40,297 nt of DNA from Paraburkholderia sp. C35 (lineage in GTDB: Bacteria; Pseudomonadota; Gammaproteobacteria; Burkholderiales; Burkholderiaceae). The notes beneath the pieces were generated by a model. That model had not been told where the DNA came from and did no database searches. It saw only the letters and a list, made by a program, of their open reading frames with translations. The stretch covers positions 1 to 40,297 of the forward strand of contig NZ_QBUY01000083.1 in the NCBI RefSeq assembly GCF_003121405.1, read 5' to 3'. This document shows positions 7,267-15,874 of the stretch, piece by piece. The translations under genes were made by a program, and so were the position numbers. The stretch's first letter is position 1. Every line of letters begins with the position of its first letter.

Positions 7267-9783
7267 ATGTTGACCGATCGGCTTTTCGCACGCTCGGCGC
7301 GTTCTGCCGGACAGTCGGCGGATTCGTCGCCGTCCCGCTGGCACCACGGACCGTGGTGGTCGAATTCCTATTTGCTGACGCCGCTGCTGTCGATCCTCGT
7401 CTTCCTCGTGGTGATGAGCCTGATCCTGTGGAGCCTGAACCGGCGCGAACAGCAGCAGCAGGAAGACACCCTTTACCGCAACGTCGCGTGGGCGCAGCAG
7501 CAGATCCGCCTGTCCATGACGGGCGCGCAGGAGCAACTCCAGGCGCTGGCGCGCGATCTCATCTCGGGCCGCGCCGATCCGCATTCCTTCCAGGTGTCGA
7601 CGGCCGACATCATGCAGGGGCATCCCGAGATCCTCTACATGAACTGGTACACCAGCGCGCAGCAACCGCGCTGGCCAAACAACGAACTGCCCATCCTGGG
7701 CCAGCGCCTCGCCAAACCCAACGACCAGCAGATGGACGAAGCCGTCAAGGCCGCGTTCACGGAAGCGAAGAACACGCGCCGCCAGGTCTACTCGCCGCTG
7801 ATGTATGACGACGTCGGCAATGGCTATATCACGCTGCAAACCCCCGTTTATCGCGACCGCGACTTTCTCGGCACGATCGCGGCGGTGTTTTCGATCGAAG
7901 GCATTCTGAAGCGCGACATTCCGCCGGAGCTGTCCGCGAAGTACAAGATCTCGATCATCGACATCAACAACCGCGAACTGGCGACCACCTCGACGCGCCC
8001 GCGCCTGCCGCGCGACGCGTATTACGATCTGCCGCTCGATCCGCCGGGGCAAGGCGTATCGGTACGCGTGTACGCGTATCCGCAGATGACCAACTTCACG
8101 AACAACACGCTCGTGTGGCTGGTCGCGGGTCTGTCGTGTTTCGTGCTGTGGAGTTTGTGGAGTCTGTGGAAGCACACGCGCCAGCGCTTCGAGGCGCAAC
8201 AGGCGCTGTACGCCGAAGCGTTCTTCCGCCGGGCGATGGAAAACTCCGTGCTGATCGGCATGCGCGTGCTCGACATGCATGGCCGCATCACCCACGTGAA
8301 CCCGGCGTTCTGCCGGATGACGGGCTGGGACGAAAGCGATCTCGTCGGCAAGAACGCGCCGTTCCCGTACTGGCCGCGCGATTCGTATCCGGAGATGCAG
8401 CGCCAGCTCGACATGACGCTGCGTGGCAAGGCGCCCTCTTCCGGTTTCGAGTTGCGCGTGCGCCGCAAGGACGGCTCGCTGTTCCATGCACGCCTGTATG
8501 TATCGCCGCTGATCGACAGTTCGGGCCGTCAGACGGGCTGGATGTCGTCGATGACGGACATCACCGAGCCGAAGCGCGCGCGTGAAGAACTCGCCGCCGC
8601 GCACGAGCGCTTCACGACCGTGCTCGAAAGCCTCGACGCCGCCGTGTCCGTGCTCGCCGCCGACGAAGCCGAATTGTTGTTTGCCAACCGCTACTACCGC
8701 CACCTGTTCGGCATCCGTCCGGACGGCCATCTGGAACTGGCCGGCGGCGGCGGTTTCGACAGTTCGGCGGCGTCGTCGGATTCGATCGATATGGTCGACG
8801 CGTTCGCCGGCCTGCCCGCCACGGCACTGACGGAAGGCTCCGCCGATGCGCAGGAAGTCTACGTGCAAGGCATCCAGAAGTGGTTCGAAGTGCGTCGCCA
8901 GTACATTCAGTGGGTGGACGGCCATCTCGCGCAGATGCAGATCGCGACCGACATCACCACCCGCAAGCAGGCGCAGGAACTCGCGCGCCAGCAGGACGAG
9001 AAACTGCAGTTCACCAGCCGCCTGATGACGATGGGCGAAATGGCGTCGTCGCTGGCTCACGAACTAAACCAGCCTCTCGCGGCCATCAATAACTATTGCT
9101 CTGGAACCGTGGCGCTGGTTAAATCTGGTCGGACAACTCCTGACAACCTGTTACCTGTTCTTGAGAAGACAGCGCAACAGGCTGTGCGGGCCGGCATGAT
9201 CATCAAGCGCATCCGCGAATTCGTGAAACGCAGCGAACCCAAACGCCAGGCTACCCGCGTCGCCGACATCGTCGCCGACGCTGTTGGCCTCGCCGAGCTC
9301 GAAGCCCGCAAGCGCCGCATTCGCATCGTGACGGACATGCGCTCGCGCCTGCCCGTGATCTACGTCGACCCGGTGCTGATCGAGCAGGTACTGGTGAACC
9401 TGCTGAAGAACGCCGCGGAAGCGATGCACGACGCGCATCCCAATGCCGTCGATCCTGTCATCCGCGTGGTCGTGAAGCTCGATTCGGGCTTCGTGTGCAT
9501 CAGCGTCGTCGATCAGGGGCCGGGCGTCGACGAAGCGACGGCCGAGCGTCTCTTTGAACCGTTTTACAGCACCAAGTCCGATGGCATGGGCATGGGGCTG
9601 AACATTTGCCGTTCGATCATCGAATCGCATCGCGGACGCCTGTGGGTGGTCAACAACGTCGAATCCGACGGCCACATCACGGGCGCCACTTTCCATTGCA
9701 GTCTGCCTATTGGAGAGCCTGACGGCCCGAGCAACGGCGGGTCCGAGGCGCCGACACCACAAACCGTTACGGGAGAGCTATGA
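7267..9783 (+). CDS. PAS-domain sensor histidine kinase (FixL-like partner)
   Basis: Membrane histidine kinase, 838 residues from the ATG at 7267. Transmembrane helix 1 is at about 36-57, an extracytoplasmic sensing region of about 220 residues follows, and helix 2 is at about 281-300. Two PAS regions come next (about 320-430, with ENSVLIGMRVLDMHGRITHV, and about 445-565). The HisKA domain has SLAHELNQ with H598. The HATPase_c domain has NLLKNAAEAM (N715), DQGPGVDE and GMGMGLNI. The gene overlaps the response regulator by 4 bp (ATGA), so the two are translationally coupled. No heme-binding PAS signature is obvious, so the signal is unknown. Alternative starts at the GTG at 7207 or the ATG at 7258 are possible, but both lie at or upstream of the likely -10 box. 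Its location opposite aceE hints at a link to central carbon or redox state; this is inference. Confidence 0.9.
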   Translation: MLTDRLFARSARSAGQSADSSPSRWHHGPWWSNSYLLTPLLSILVFLVVMSLILWSLNRREQQQQEDTLYRNVAWAQQQIRLSMTGAQEQLQALARDLISGRADPHSFQVSTADIMQGHPEILYMNWYTSAQQPRWPNNELPILGQRLAKPNDQQMDEAVKAAFTEAKNTRRQVYSPLMYDDVGNGYITLQTPVYRDRDFLGTIAAVFSIEGILKRDIPPELSAKYKISIIDINNRELATTSTRPRLPRDAYYDLPLDPPGQGVSVRVYAYPQMTNFTNNTLVWLVAGLSCFVLWSLWSLWKHTRQRFEAQQALYAEAFFRRAMENSVLIGMRVLDMHGRITHVNPAFCRMTGWDESDLVGKNAPFPYWPRDSYPEMQRQLDMTLRGKAPSSGFELRVRRKDGSLFHARLYVSPLIDSSGRQTGWMSSMTDITEPKRAREELAAAHERFTTVLESLDAAVSVLAADEAELLFANRYYRHLFGIRPDGHLELAGGGGFDSSAASSDSIDMVDAFAGLPATALTEGSADAQEVYVQGIQKWFEVRRQYIQWVDGHLAQMQIATDITTRKQAQELARQQDEKLQFTSRLMTMGEMASSLAHELNQPLAAINNYCSGTVALVKSGRTTPDNLLPVLEKTAQQAVRAGMIIKRIREFVKRSEPKRQATRVADIVADAVGLAELEARKRRIRIVTDMRSRLPVIYVDPVLIEQVLVNLLKNAAEAMHDAHPNAVDPVIRVVVKLDSGFVCISVVDQGPGVDEATAERLFEPFYSTKSDGMGMGLNICRSIIESHRGRLWVVNNVESDGHITGATFHCSLPIGEPDGPSNGGSEAPTPQTVTGEL

Positions 9784-10424
9784 ACACCCCAGTTACCACA
9801 CAGGAAACCGTGTTTGTCGTCGATGACGATGAAGCGGTGCGAGATTCGCTGCGCTGGCTGCTGGAGGCGAACGGCTACCGGGTGCAGTGCTTCTCCAGCG
9901 CCGAGCAGTTCATCGACGCGTGGCAGCCGCATCAGCATCCCGGCCAGATCGCGTGCCTGATCCTCGACGTGCGCATGTCGGGCATGAGCGGCCTCGAACT
10001 GCAGGAACGCCTGATCGCCGACAACACGCTGCTCCCCATCATCTTCGTAACGGGTCACGGCGACGTGCCGATGGCCGTATCGACGATGAAAAAAGGCGCG
10101 ATGGACTTCATCGAAAAACCGTTCGACGAAGCCGAACTGCGCAAGCTGGTCGAGCGCATGCTGGACAAGGCGCGCAGTGAAAGCAGCAGCGTGCAGCAGC
10201 AGCGGGCCGCCGCCGAGCGCCTGGGCAAGCTGACTGCGCGTGAGCATCAGGTGCTCGAGCGCATTATCGCGGGCCGCCTGAACAAGCAGATCGCCGACGA
10301 TCTCGGCATCAGCATCAAGACGGTCGAAGCGCACCGTGCGAACATCATGGAAAAGCTCAACGTGAATACCGTGGCGGATCTGCTGCGTCTCGCGTTGTCT
10401 AACAAGCCGCAACCGGCGCAGTAA
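9780..10424 (+). CDS. FixJ/LuxR-family response regulator
   Basis: Two-component response regulator of 214 residues. The receiver domain (about 10-125) has the acidic cluster D15-D17, phospho-acceptor D63 in LILDVRMSG, T91 and K113 in EKPFD. The C-terminal LuxR-type helix-turn-helix runs about 145-205 (LTAREHQVLERIIAG, then GISIKTVEAHRANIMEKL). The layout is that of FixJ. Its ATG overlaps the stop of the kinase gene, and a strong terminator follows 10 bp after its stop, so the pair forms a two-gene operon. Target genes are not evident; the nearby DUF3300-DUF2950 pair and the divergent aceE operon are candidates only by position. Confidence 0.93.
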   Translation: MNTPVTTQETVFVVDDDEAVRDSLRWLLEANGYRVQCFSSAEQFIDAWQPHQHPGQIACLILDVRMSGMSGLELQERLIADNTLLPIIFVTGHGDVPMAVSTMKKGAMDFIEKPFDEAELRKLVERMLDKARSESSSVQQQRAAAERLGKLTAREHQVLERIIAGRLNKQIADDLGISIKTVEAHRANIMEKLNVNTVADLLRLALSNKPQPAQ

Positions 10425-10433
10425 GCTGCCATC

Positions 10434-10474
10434 ACGCAGTCATCACATCGCCACGATGTGATGACTGCGTTTTG
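10434..10474 (+). terminator. Rho-independent terminator after the two-component operon
   Basis: A perfect 17-bp stem (10434-10450 and 10454-10470) with loop CCA is followed by TTTT. It starts 10 bp after the response regulator stop codon. Confidence 0.9.
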
Positions 10475-11052
10475 CCTGTGCGCTGATCTGTCCCGGCCGC
10501 CCGCGCCGCTTCGTGTGCGGGTGGCCCGGGAAACGCTGACGCCAGCCGTTGTCCCGCACACCGCACTCTCTGTTTGCGGTATCCAGTCCCTCTCTCCTCT
10601 CTTACGTGGGCCGCTCTGTCGACCGCTTCACTTGCGGCTGCGTTCTTCGCATCGTTTCATTAGCGCTCCCAACTGACGGGCAACCGTCACGTCGCCGTCA
10701 TTCCGCGCCTGCGCCTTGTCCTGCAAGCATCGGCATTTGACATCGCGCATTGACAGCGGCTGCTCCAGTTTCTAATTTACATACCATATCAACCGAAAAA
10801 GTTACCGATGCCCGAAAGCGAGCACTGCGCGGGCGACGGGCGCATCGCCGGCCACGATGCGCGTCGCATGCAGCACCCTCGCCGCGGACAACGCCGCGAC
10901 TTCAGATTGCCCTTGCGCACCCAGTCCACTTCCATTATCAGTCGCTACACAGCATCGTCCGCCCGTCGCTCCATTGCCACAAGACCGCTCTGCGGCAGGC
11001 CGGCCTCGCCCGGCAGCCGACGCGCACACAACGCAGCAAGGAGGTTCTCATC
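10475..11052. other. Gene-poor stretch and leader upstream of the DUF3300 gene
   Basis: I see no protein gene here: the short open frames have no ribosome site and no family resemblance. The only recognisable signal is a promoter-like sequence at 10750-10778. If it is used, the DUF3300 transcript has a leader of about 270 bases. I could not identify a known riboswitch in it. Confidence 0.5.
10750..10778 (+). promoter_or_regulatory. Putative promoter of the DUF3300-DUF2950 pair
   Basis: A perfect -35 TTGACA (10750-10755), a 17-bp spacer and a weak -10 TAATTT (10773-10778) in an AT-rich patch. Transcription would start near 10785. Confidence 0.45.
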
Positions 11053-12408
11053 GTGAAACGTTACGGACCCTACAGGCCGCGCGTCTGGGTCGTCTGCGCG
11101 GTGCTGGCAGGCATGCCGCTCGCAGCGGGCGTGATCGCGCCCGTCGAGACCGCCGCGCAGACACCCGCGAAAGTCTCCAGCCAGCAACTCGATTCCCTCA
11201 CCGCGCCGATCGCGCTTTACCCCGACGCACTGCTTGCCCAGGTGCTGATGGCGGCCACTTTTCCGCAGGATGTCGAAGCTGCCGCCGCGTGGTCGAAGGC
11301 GAACACGCAGTACAAGGGCGACGATGCCGTCAAAGCCGTCGCGTCGCAGCCGTGGGATCCGAGCGTGCAATCGCTGGTCGCCTTCCCGCAGGTGCTCGCG
11401 ACGATGGCCTCCAAGCCCGACTGGGTGCAACAGCTCGGCAACGCGTTCCTCGCCCAACCGAACGACGTGATGGATTCGGTGCAGCGGCTGCGCAAGCAGG
11501 CGCAATCGGCGGGCAATCTGAAATCGAGCGAGCAGCAAAAGGTGGTCGTGGAGCAAAGCACGATCCAGATCGTGCCCGCGAATCCGCAGGTCGTGTATGT
11601 GCCGACCTATAACCCGACGGTCGTCTACGGCACGTGGCCGTACCCTGCCTATCCGCCCGTCTATGTCCCGCCGCCTCCCGGCTATGCGATCGCGACCGGC
11701 TTCGCGACGGGGCTGGCCTTCGGCGCCGGCATTGCTGTCGCCAATTCGCTGTGGGGCGGCTTCAACTGGAACAATCACGACGTCAACATCAACGTCAACC
11801 GCTACAACAATATCAACGTCAACAACCGCATCAACTCGAATACGTCGACCGCGAACTGGAATCGCAACGAGAGCATTAACCGCAACAATGCGAACTTCAA
11901 TCGCAACAACGCGAACTTCAACAACAACAATCTCGCTGCGCAACGCGACCAGTTTCGCGGACGCGATGCGTCGCGCGCACAGGCGCAGCAGACCTTGCAG
12001 AATCGCACCGGCCAGAACCTGAGCGGCAACGCAAGTCAGCGCGTGCAGAACATTCATCAGGGCGGCGGCCCGAACGCCGGCAACGTGCGTAACAGCGCGC
12101 AGAACCTGAACCGCGATAACGCACTGCGCGGCGCGGGCGACGGCGCCGGTTCGCGGCAGGACTTCCAGCGCGGCCAGTCGAGCCGGCAGTCGCTTGCCGA
12201 CCGCGGCGGCGCAAACGGTGGCGACCGGCTCGGCGCGGGTGGCGGCGGACAGCAGTTCAACGGCGGCGGTGGCCGTCAGGCAGGCGGTGGTTTCGGAAGT
12301 GGCGGCGGCGGACGCCAGGCAGGCGGTGGCGGTGGCTTCCAGCGTGGCGGCGGAGGCGGAGGCTTCGGCGGCGGCCACGGTGGTGGCGGCGGATTCCATC
12401 GCCGATAG
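11053..12408 (+). CDS. Exported DUF3300 protein with Asn-rich and Gly-rich tail
   Basis: Function unknown. 451 residues from the GTG at 11053, chosen because AAGGAGG precedes it by 8 bases. An N-terminal signal peptide (about 1-36, ending near ETAAQ) implies export. A conserved region follows with SLTAPIALYPDALLAQVLMA, PNDVMDSVQRLRKQA and VVYVPTYNP; I recognise this as DUF3300. A hydrophobic Gly-rich patch at about 215-235 precedes an Asn-rich stretch (about 240-295, many N-R-N and N-N-N units). After that come an Arg/Gln/Gly linker and an extremely Gly-rich C-terminus ending FHRR. The tail looks disordered or repeat-like. It is followed after 79 bp by the DUF2950 gene, a pairing I know from other proteobacteria, which suggests joint action in the periplasm or at the cell surface. 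Confidence 0.85.
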   Translation: MKRYGPYRPRVWVVCAVLAGMPLAAGVIAPVETAAQTPAKVSSQQLDSLTAPIALYPDALLAQVLMAATFPQDVEAAAAWSKANTQYKGDDAVKAVASQPWDPSVQSLVAFPQVLATMASKPDWVQQLGNAFLAQPNDVMDSVQRLRKQAQSAGNLKSSEQQKVVVEQSTIQIVPANPQVVYVPTYNPTVVYGTWPYPAYPPVYVPPPPGYAIATGFATGLAFGAGIAVANSLWGGFNWNNHDVNINVNRYNNINVNNRINSNTSTANWNRNESINRNNANFNRNNANFNNNNLAAQRDQFRGRDASRAQAQQTLQNRTGQNLSGNASQRVQNIHQGGGPNAGNVRNSAQNLNRDNALRGAGDGAGSRQDFQRGQSSRQSLADRGGANGGDRLGAGGGGQQFNGGGGRQAGGGFGSGGGGRQAGGGGGFQRGGGGGGFGGGHGGGGGFHRR

Positions 12409-12439
12409 ACCCACCATCGACAGCAACTATCTTGGATCG

Positions 12440-12473
12440 GACCAGAACGCGCGCTCTGCCGCCCGTTCTGGTC
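12440..12473 (+). promoter_or_regulatory. Hairpin between the DUF3300 and DUF2950 genes
   Basis: GACCAGAACG and CGTTCTGGTC form a perfect 10-bp stem (12440-12449 and 12464-12473) with a 14-base loop. No T-run follows, and the DUF2950 ribosome site begins right after it. Likely an mRNA structure within the operon. Confidence 0.5.
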
Positions 12474-12487
12474 GACAGGAGTCACTC

Positions 12488-13411
12488 ATGACCAGTACAA
12501 CCACCCGCGTACCACGCCGCAGTGCACGCCTCGCCCCGCTCGTTGCCGCGCTCGCCACGGCGATGCTCTGCGTCGTCGCGCAGCCCGCCGCTGCGCAAGC
12601 CGTCTATCCGACGCCCGATGCCGCCGCCGACGCGTTTGCCAATGCACTTGCTACCAACGACCATCCCGCGATGGAAAAAGTGCTTGGCAAGAACTTCGGC
12701 CGCTACATCCCGACGACCAATATCGGCGAGGACGATATCTACGCATTCCTCGGCCAATGGGCGAAAGGCCATCATTTCGTCGACGATCCGGCCGCGCACA
12801 AAGGGCGCAAGAGCGTGCATCTCACCGTCGGCGACGACGGCTGGACGCTGCCGATTCCCATCGTGCAGAGCGCGCGCGGCTGGCAGTTCGACACGCCCGC
12901 CGCCACCGACGAAATGCTCACGCGCCGCATCGGCCGCAATGAACGCTCGGCGATCCAGACGTCGCTCGCCTACGTCGACGCGCAAAACGACTACCGCAAG
13001 CAGATGCAGCATTACGCTGAGAAATTCATCAGTTCGCCCGGCAAGCAGGACGGCCTCTACTGGCCAACCGCGCCCGGCGAACCGGAAAGCCCGCTCGGGC
13101 CGCTCGCCGCGACGATGCCGCACCAGATCGCGCCCGGCGAGGCGTACTACGGCTATCACTACCGCATCCTGACCGCGCAAGGCGCCCATGCCGAAGGCGG
13201 CGCGCAGAACTATGTGCAGGACGGCGTGCTGTCGAAGGGATTTGGCCTCGTCGCGTGGCCGGCGGACTACGGCAAGACGGGCGTGATGAGTTTCATCGTG
13301 AACCAGAACGGCCAGGTCTACGAGAAGAATCTTGGACCGCAGACGGCGCGTGCTGTGTCGTCGATCACGTCGTTCAATCCCGACTCGTCGTGGCAGGCAA
13401 CCCAGCCTTGA
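12488..13411 (+). CDS. Exported DUF2950 protein
   Basis: Function unknown. 307 residues from the ATG at 12488, which has AGGAGT about 6 bases upstream. A twin-Arg-containing but ordinary signal peptide (RRSARLAPLVAALATAMLCVVAQPAAA, written here in parts: RRSARLAPL, then VAALATAML) ends near residue 36. The mature part contains TPDAAADAFANALATND, GWTLPIPIVQ, NERSAIQTSLAYVDAQNDY and YHYRILTAQGAHAEGGAQ, followed by VAWPADYGKTGVMSFIVN. I recognise these as the DUF2950 family. It probably shares a transcript with the DUF3300 gene. No catalytic motif can be assigned. I see no clear terminator between it and folD. Confidence 0.85.
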   Translation: MTSTTTRVPRRSARLAPLVAALATAMLCVVAQPAAAQAVYPTPDAAADAFANALATNDHPAMEKVLGKNFGRYIPTTNIGEDDIYAFLGQWAKGHHFVDDPAAHKGRKSVHLTVGDDGWTLPIPIVQSARGWQFDTPAATDEMLTRRIGRNERSAIQTSLAYVDAQNDYRKQMQHYAEKFISSPGKQDGLYWPTAPGEPESPLGPLAATMPHQIAPGEAYYGYHYRILTAQGAHAEGGAQNYVQDGVLSKGFGLVAWPADYGKTGVMSFIVNQNGQVYEKNLGPQTARAVSSITSFNPDSSWQATQP

Positions 13412-13755
13412 ACGCGGCGTCCCGACTGCGCTGAAGGCAGAGCAACATTGCTGCGAGGTGCGCCGACACGGTAGCTCGGCCGCGCCATCGCCTGCCGCGT
13501 CACCCTGCCCCATCGGGCTCGCTGCCGCAACGGTATAATGTCGAACTTCGCTGCGGCGCGGTTTTCGCGCCGTGCGCTTTCCGGCATGCGACCCGTTCCT
13601 GCCTGCAGGCGCCATTCATGCGTTGTCGCGGCGCCCGCTTCTGGCGAGCCGCGAACGCATGCGCAGCAGCACGTATGGCATGCGCGGCAACGTCATCACA
13701 CGCCCCGCGCCTGCCCGCCCCGCCCGCATTCCGACACGCCCATTCTCGACCGACC
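13412..13755. other. Intergenic stretch with putative folD promoter
   Basis: No gene is visible. A perfect TATAAT lies at 13534-13539 in GGTATAATG, without a good -35 box; it would give folD a leader of about 210 bases. The leader contains GC-rich short inverted repeats (for example GGCGCGG with CGCGCC near 13556-13572), but no riboswitch that I can name. Confidence 0.45.
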
Positions 13756-14613
13756 ATGACAGCCAAACTGATCGACGGCACCGCCCTTTCCAAGACCCTG
13801 CGCGCCGACGTCGCCACGCGCGCCGCCGCCCTCACTGCCCGCGGACACCAGCCCGGTCTTGCCGTCGTGCTCGTCGGCGACAATCCGGCGAGCGAAGTCT
13901 ATGTCCGCAACAAGGTGAAAGCCTGCGAGGACAACGGACTTTTCTCGTCGTATGACCGCTATCCCGCGACGATGACGGAAGCCGATCTGCTCGCGCGCAT
14001 CGACGCACTCAACCGCGATCCGAAGATCAACGGCATTCTCGTGCAACTGCCGCTGCCGAAGCACATCGACAGCCACAAGGTGATCGAAGCCATCGCGCCC
14101 GAAAAGGACGTGGATGGCTTTCACGTTGCGAACGCCGGCGCGCTGATGACGGGCAAGCCGCTGTTCCGCCCGTGCACGCCGTATGGCGTCATGAAAATGT
14201 TCGAAGCACACGGCATCGACCTGAAGGGTGCGAACGCCGTGGTGATCGGCCGCTCGAATATCGTCGGCAAGCCGATGGCGATGCTGCTGCTCGAAGCGAA
14301 TGCCACCGTCACGATTTGCCACAGCAAGACGCGCGATATCGCGTCGTTCACGCGTAACGCAGATGTTGTCGTGGTGGCTACGGGTCTGCGCAACACGCTG
14401 GCGGCCGATATGGTCAAGCCGGGCGCGACGGTGATCGATGTCGGCATGAACCGCGACGAGAACGGCAAGCTGTGCGGCGACGTCGACTTCGCGAACGTGA
14501 AGGAAGTGGCCGGCTACATCACGCCCGTGCCGGGCGGCGTCGGCCCGATGACCATCACGATGCTGCTCGTCAACACGATCGAAGCGGCCGAGCGCGCAGC
14601 GGGCAACGCCTGA
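13756..14613 (+). CDS. folD: Bifunctional methylenetetrahydrofolate dehydrogenase/cyclohydrolase
   Basis: Cytosolic one-carbon enzyme that interconverts 5,10-methylene-THF, 5,10-methenyl-THF and 10-formyl-THF, using NADP+. It has 285 residues, the normal length for FolD. Visible motifs are SEVYVRNKVKACEDNG with Y49 and K53 (the catalytic Tyr-Lys pair), GILVQLPLP at 93-101, DVDGFH at 118-123, the nucleotide loop VVIGRSNIVGKP at about 162-173, and PGGVGPMT near the C-terminus. I chose the ATG at 13756 (MTAKLIDG) because it matches the family start; the ribosome site is weak. It is convergent with the acyltransferase gene. Confidence 0.97.
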   Translation: MTAKLIDGTALSKTLRADVATRAAALTARGHQPGLAVVLVGDNPASEVYVRNKVKACEDNGLFSSYDRYPATMTEADLLARIDALNRDPKINGILVQLPLPKHIDSHKVIEAIAPEKDVDGFHVANAGALMTGKPLFRPCTPYGVMKMFEAHGIDLKGANAVVIGRSNIVGKPMAMLLLEANATVTICHSKTRDIASFTRNADVVVVATGLRNTLAADMVKPGATVIDVGMNRDENGKLCGDVDFANVKEVAGYITPVPGGVGPMTITMLLVNTIEAAERAAGNA

Positions 14614-14764
14614 GCGTTTTATTGCCCGTACCGAAGCTTTTACCGAAGTGAAGGGCCGGCCGCGCGCCAAAGCCCTTGCTTTTCAATGTGCCGCCCGGAT
14701 TAGCATGCGCGTCCGGGCGCGCCGCTTCCGCAGCATGATCGCGGACCCGATACGCATCCAATCT

Positions 14765-15874
14765 TCACAACGGCGGCCAGCGCACAGCGAGGTCGGCCGC
14801 ACTCATCGGCGCGCGTTCGTACGGCCTGTCCCGCGTCTTTCTGCGCTCGAGCTGATGCGCTTCGTTGCGGCCGATTCGCTCGCGACACCAGTTCATCACA
14901 GGACGCTCGATCCAGCGCGACGACAACGCCGCCAGCGCAAGAATGAACGGCGCGCCGACGACGAGCGCGAGCATCGGCGAGATGCCCGGCAGGCGCGCTG
15001 CCACGCACTGCTGCACCACGAAGCCGTACAGGCAGATCGCGTATGAATAGTCATGACGTGGCCTCCAGCGATGCAGCATCGGCGTCACGCTCACCCACAG
15101 CAAACCGTAGACGAACGCGATATAAAACAGCATCTGCGCGCCGGCTGTATCGCGAAACACGAGAAACACCAGCAACAATCCGCACGCGACGAGTGCTCCC
15201 ATGCTGATGCGTTCGCGCCATCCGTACGCCAGCATGCCGAGAAGAAAGAACAGCTCTGGTGAAACCGCAAAAAAGCCGGCGTTGTCCGCGACGACGCGCC
15301 AGCCGGATGGCAGTTCGGGCACACCTGTGCGCATCGAGCATGCAGCGAGCGCGATCAGTACGGTGATCGTGAGTCGCCGGCGCGTCGACAGCAAACCGAA
15401 CATGCCTGCGATCAGCACGAGCAGCGCGCACAGCATGAGCGACGCCAGCGTCCACAGCGGTGTAACGATATTGCCCGGCAGCAACCAGCCGCGCTTGGCC
15501 GGGAGCGCCGCGAAATAATCGTGCAACGAGAGCGGCGTCAGGATCGGTCCGGCCACAAACCAGGCGACCAACGTCGCACCGAGCAGCGCGGGCAGGCAGC
15601 GCGCGAGCCGCAGTGCGACGAAACGCGGCGCCGACCGCTGCCGCTCGAAGCTCGCGCTCAGCAGCAAGCCGCTCATCAGAAAGAACGCATACACGCCAAG
15701 ACTGCCTGCGCTATCGAACCCGGACCCGGTTGCGATAGCGGCACCGCTACCCGTTGGGCGGATCACGTCCGTCGCGCTGCAGACGATGGCGCACGCGGCA
15801 AACAGGCGTACGAGATCGAAGTTGTTCGCCTCACGGCCAAGCGATTGCGAGAGTGTCGGTGGATGCGGAGTCAT
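14765..15874 (-). CDS. Acyltransferase-3 family membrane protein
   Basis: Integral membrane protein of 369 residues from the ATG at 15874 (MTPHPPTLSQ) with about ten hydrophobic segments. It belongs to the acyltransferase-3 (OafA/NodX) family, which usually O-acylates surface sugars. The family-typical opening NNFDLVRLFAA is present, as are FFLMSGLLLS, a basic RFVALRLARCLPAL stretch, WTLASLM and the late YGFVVQQ. The conserved His that normally follows the first helix (pattern F/Y-G/S-H-S) is replaced: the sequence reads CSATDVIRPTG. Activity is therefore doubtful, or it uses a variant site. The gene lies between folD and prlC on the opposite strand. Its ribosome site is weak. A start 23 codons upstream is possible but looks non-native. 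Confidence 0.8.
   Translation of the reverse strand: MTPHPPTLSQSLGREANNFDLVRLFAACAIVCSATDVIRPTGSGAAIATGSGFDSAGSLGVYAFFLMSGLLLSASFERQRSAPRFVALRLARCLPALLGATLVAWFVAGPILTPLSLHDYFAALPAKRGWLLPGNIVTPLWTLASLMLCALLVLIAGMFGLLSTRRRLTITVLIALAACSMRTGVPELPSGWRVVADNAGFFAVSPELFFLLGMLAYGWRERISMGALVACGLLLVFLVFRDTAGAQMLFYIAFVYGLLWVSVTPMLHRWRPRHDYSYAICLYGFVVQQCVAARLPGISPMLALVVGAPFILALAALSSRWIERPVMNWCRERIGRNEAHQLERRKTRDRPYERAPMSAADLAVRWPPL

Noticed and set aside
11760..11940. Asn-rich stretch of the DUF3300 gene as a DNA repeat array or CRISPR
   Set aside because: The units (CGCAACAA and AACTTCAA) are in frame and irregular, with no spacer structure. It is protein low complexity. No CRISPR array is seen anywhere in the window.
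10945..12426. 493-codon minus-strand frame opposite the DUF3300 gene
   Set aside because: It mirrors the repetitive codons of the DUF3300 tail. No start signal, no family match.
13540..13755. Tetrahydrofolate riboswitch before folD
   Set aside because: The leader is long enough, but I cannot find the conserved THF core, and those riboswitches are mainly known from Firmicutes.
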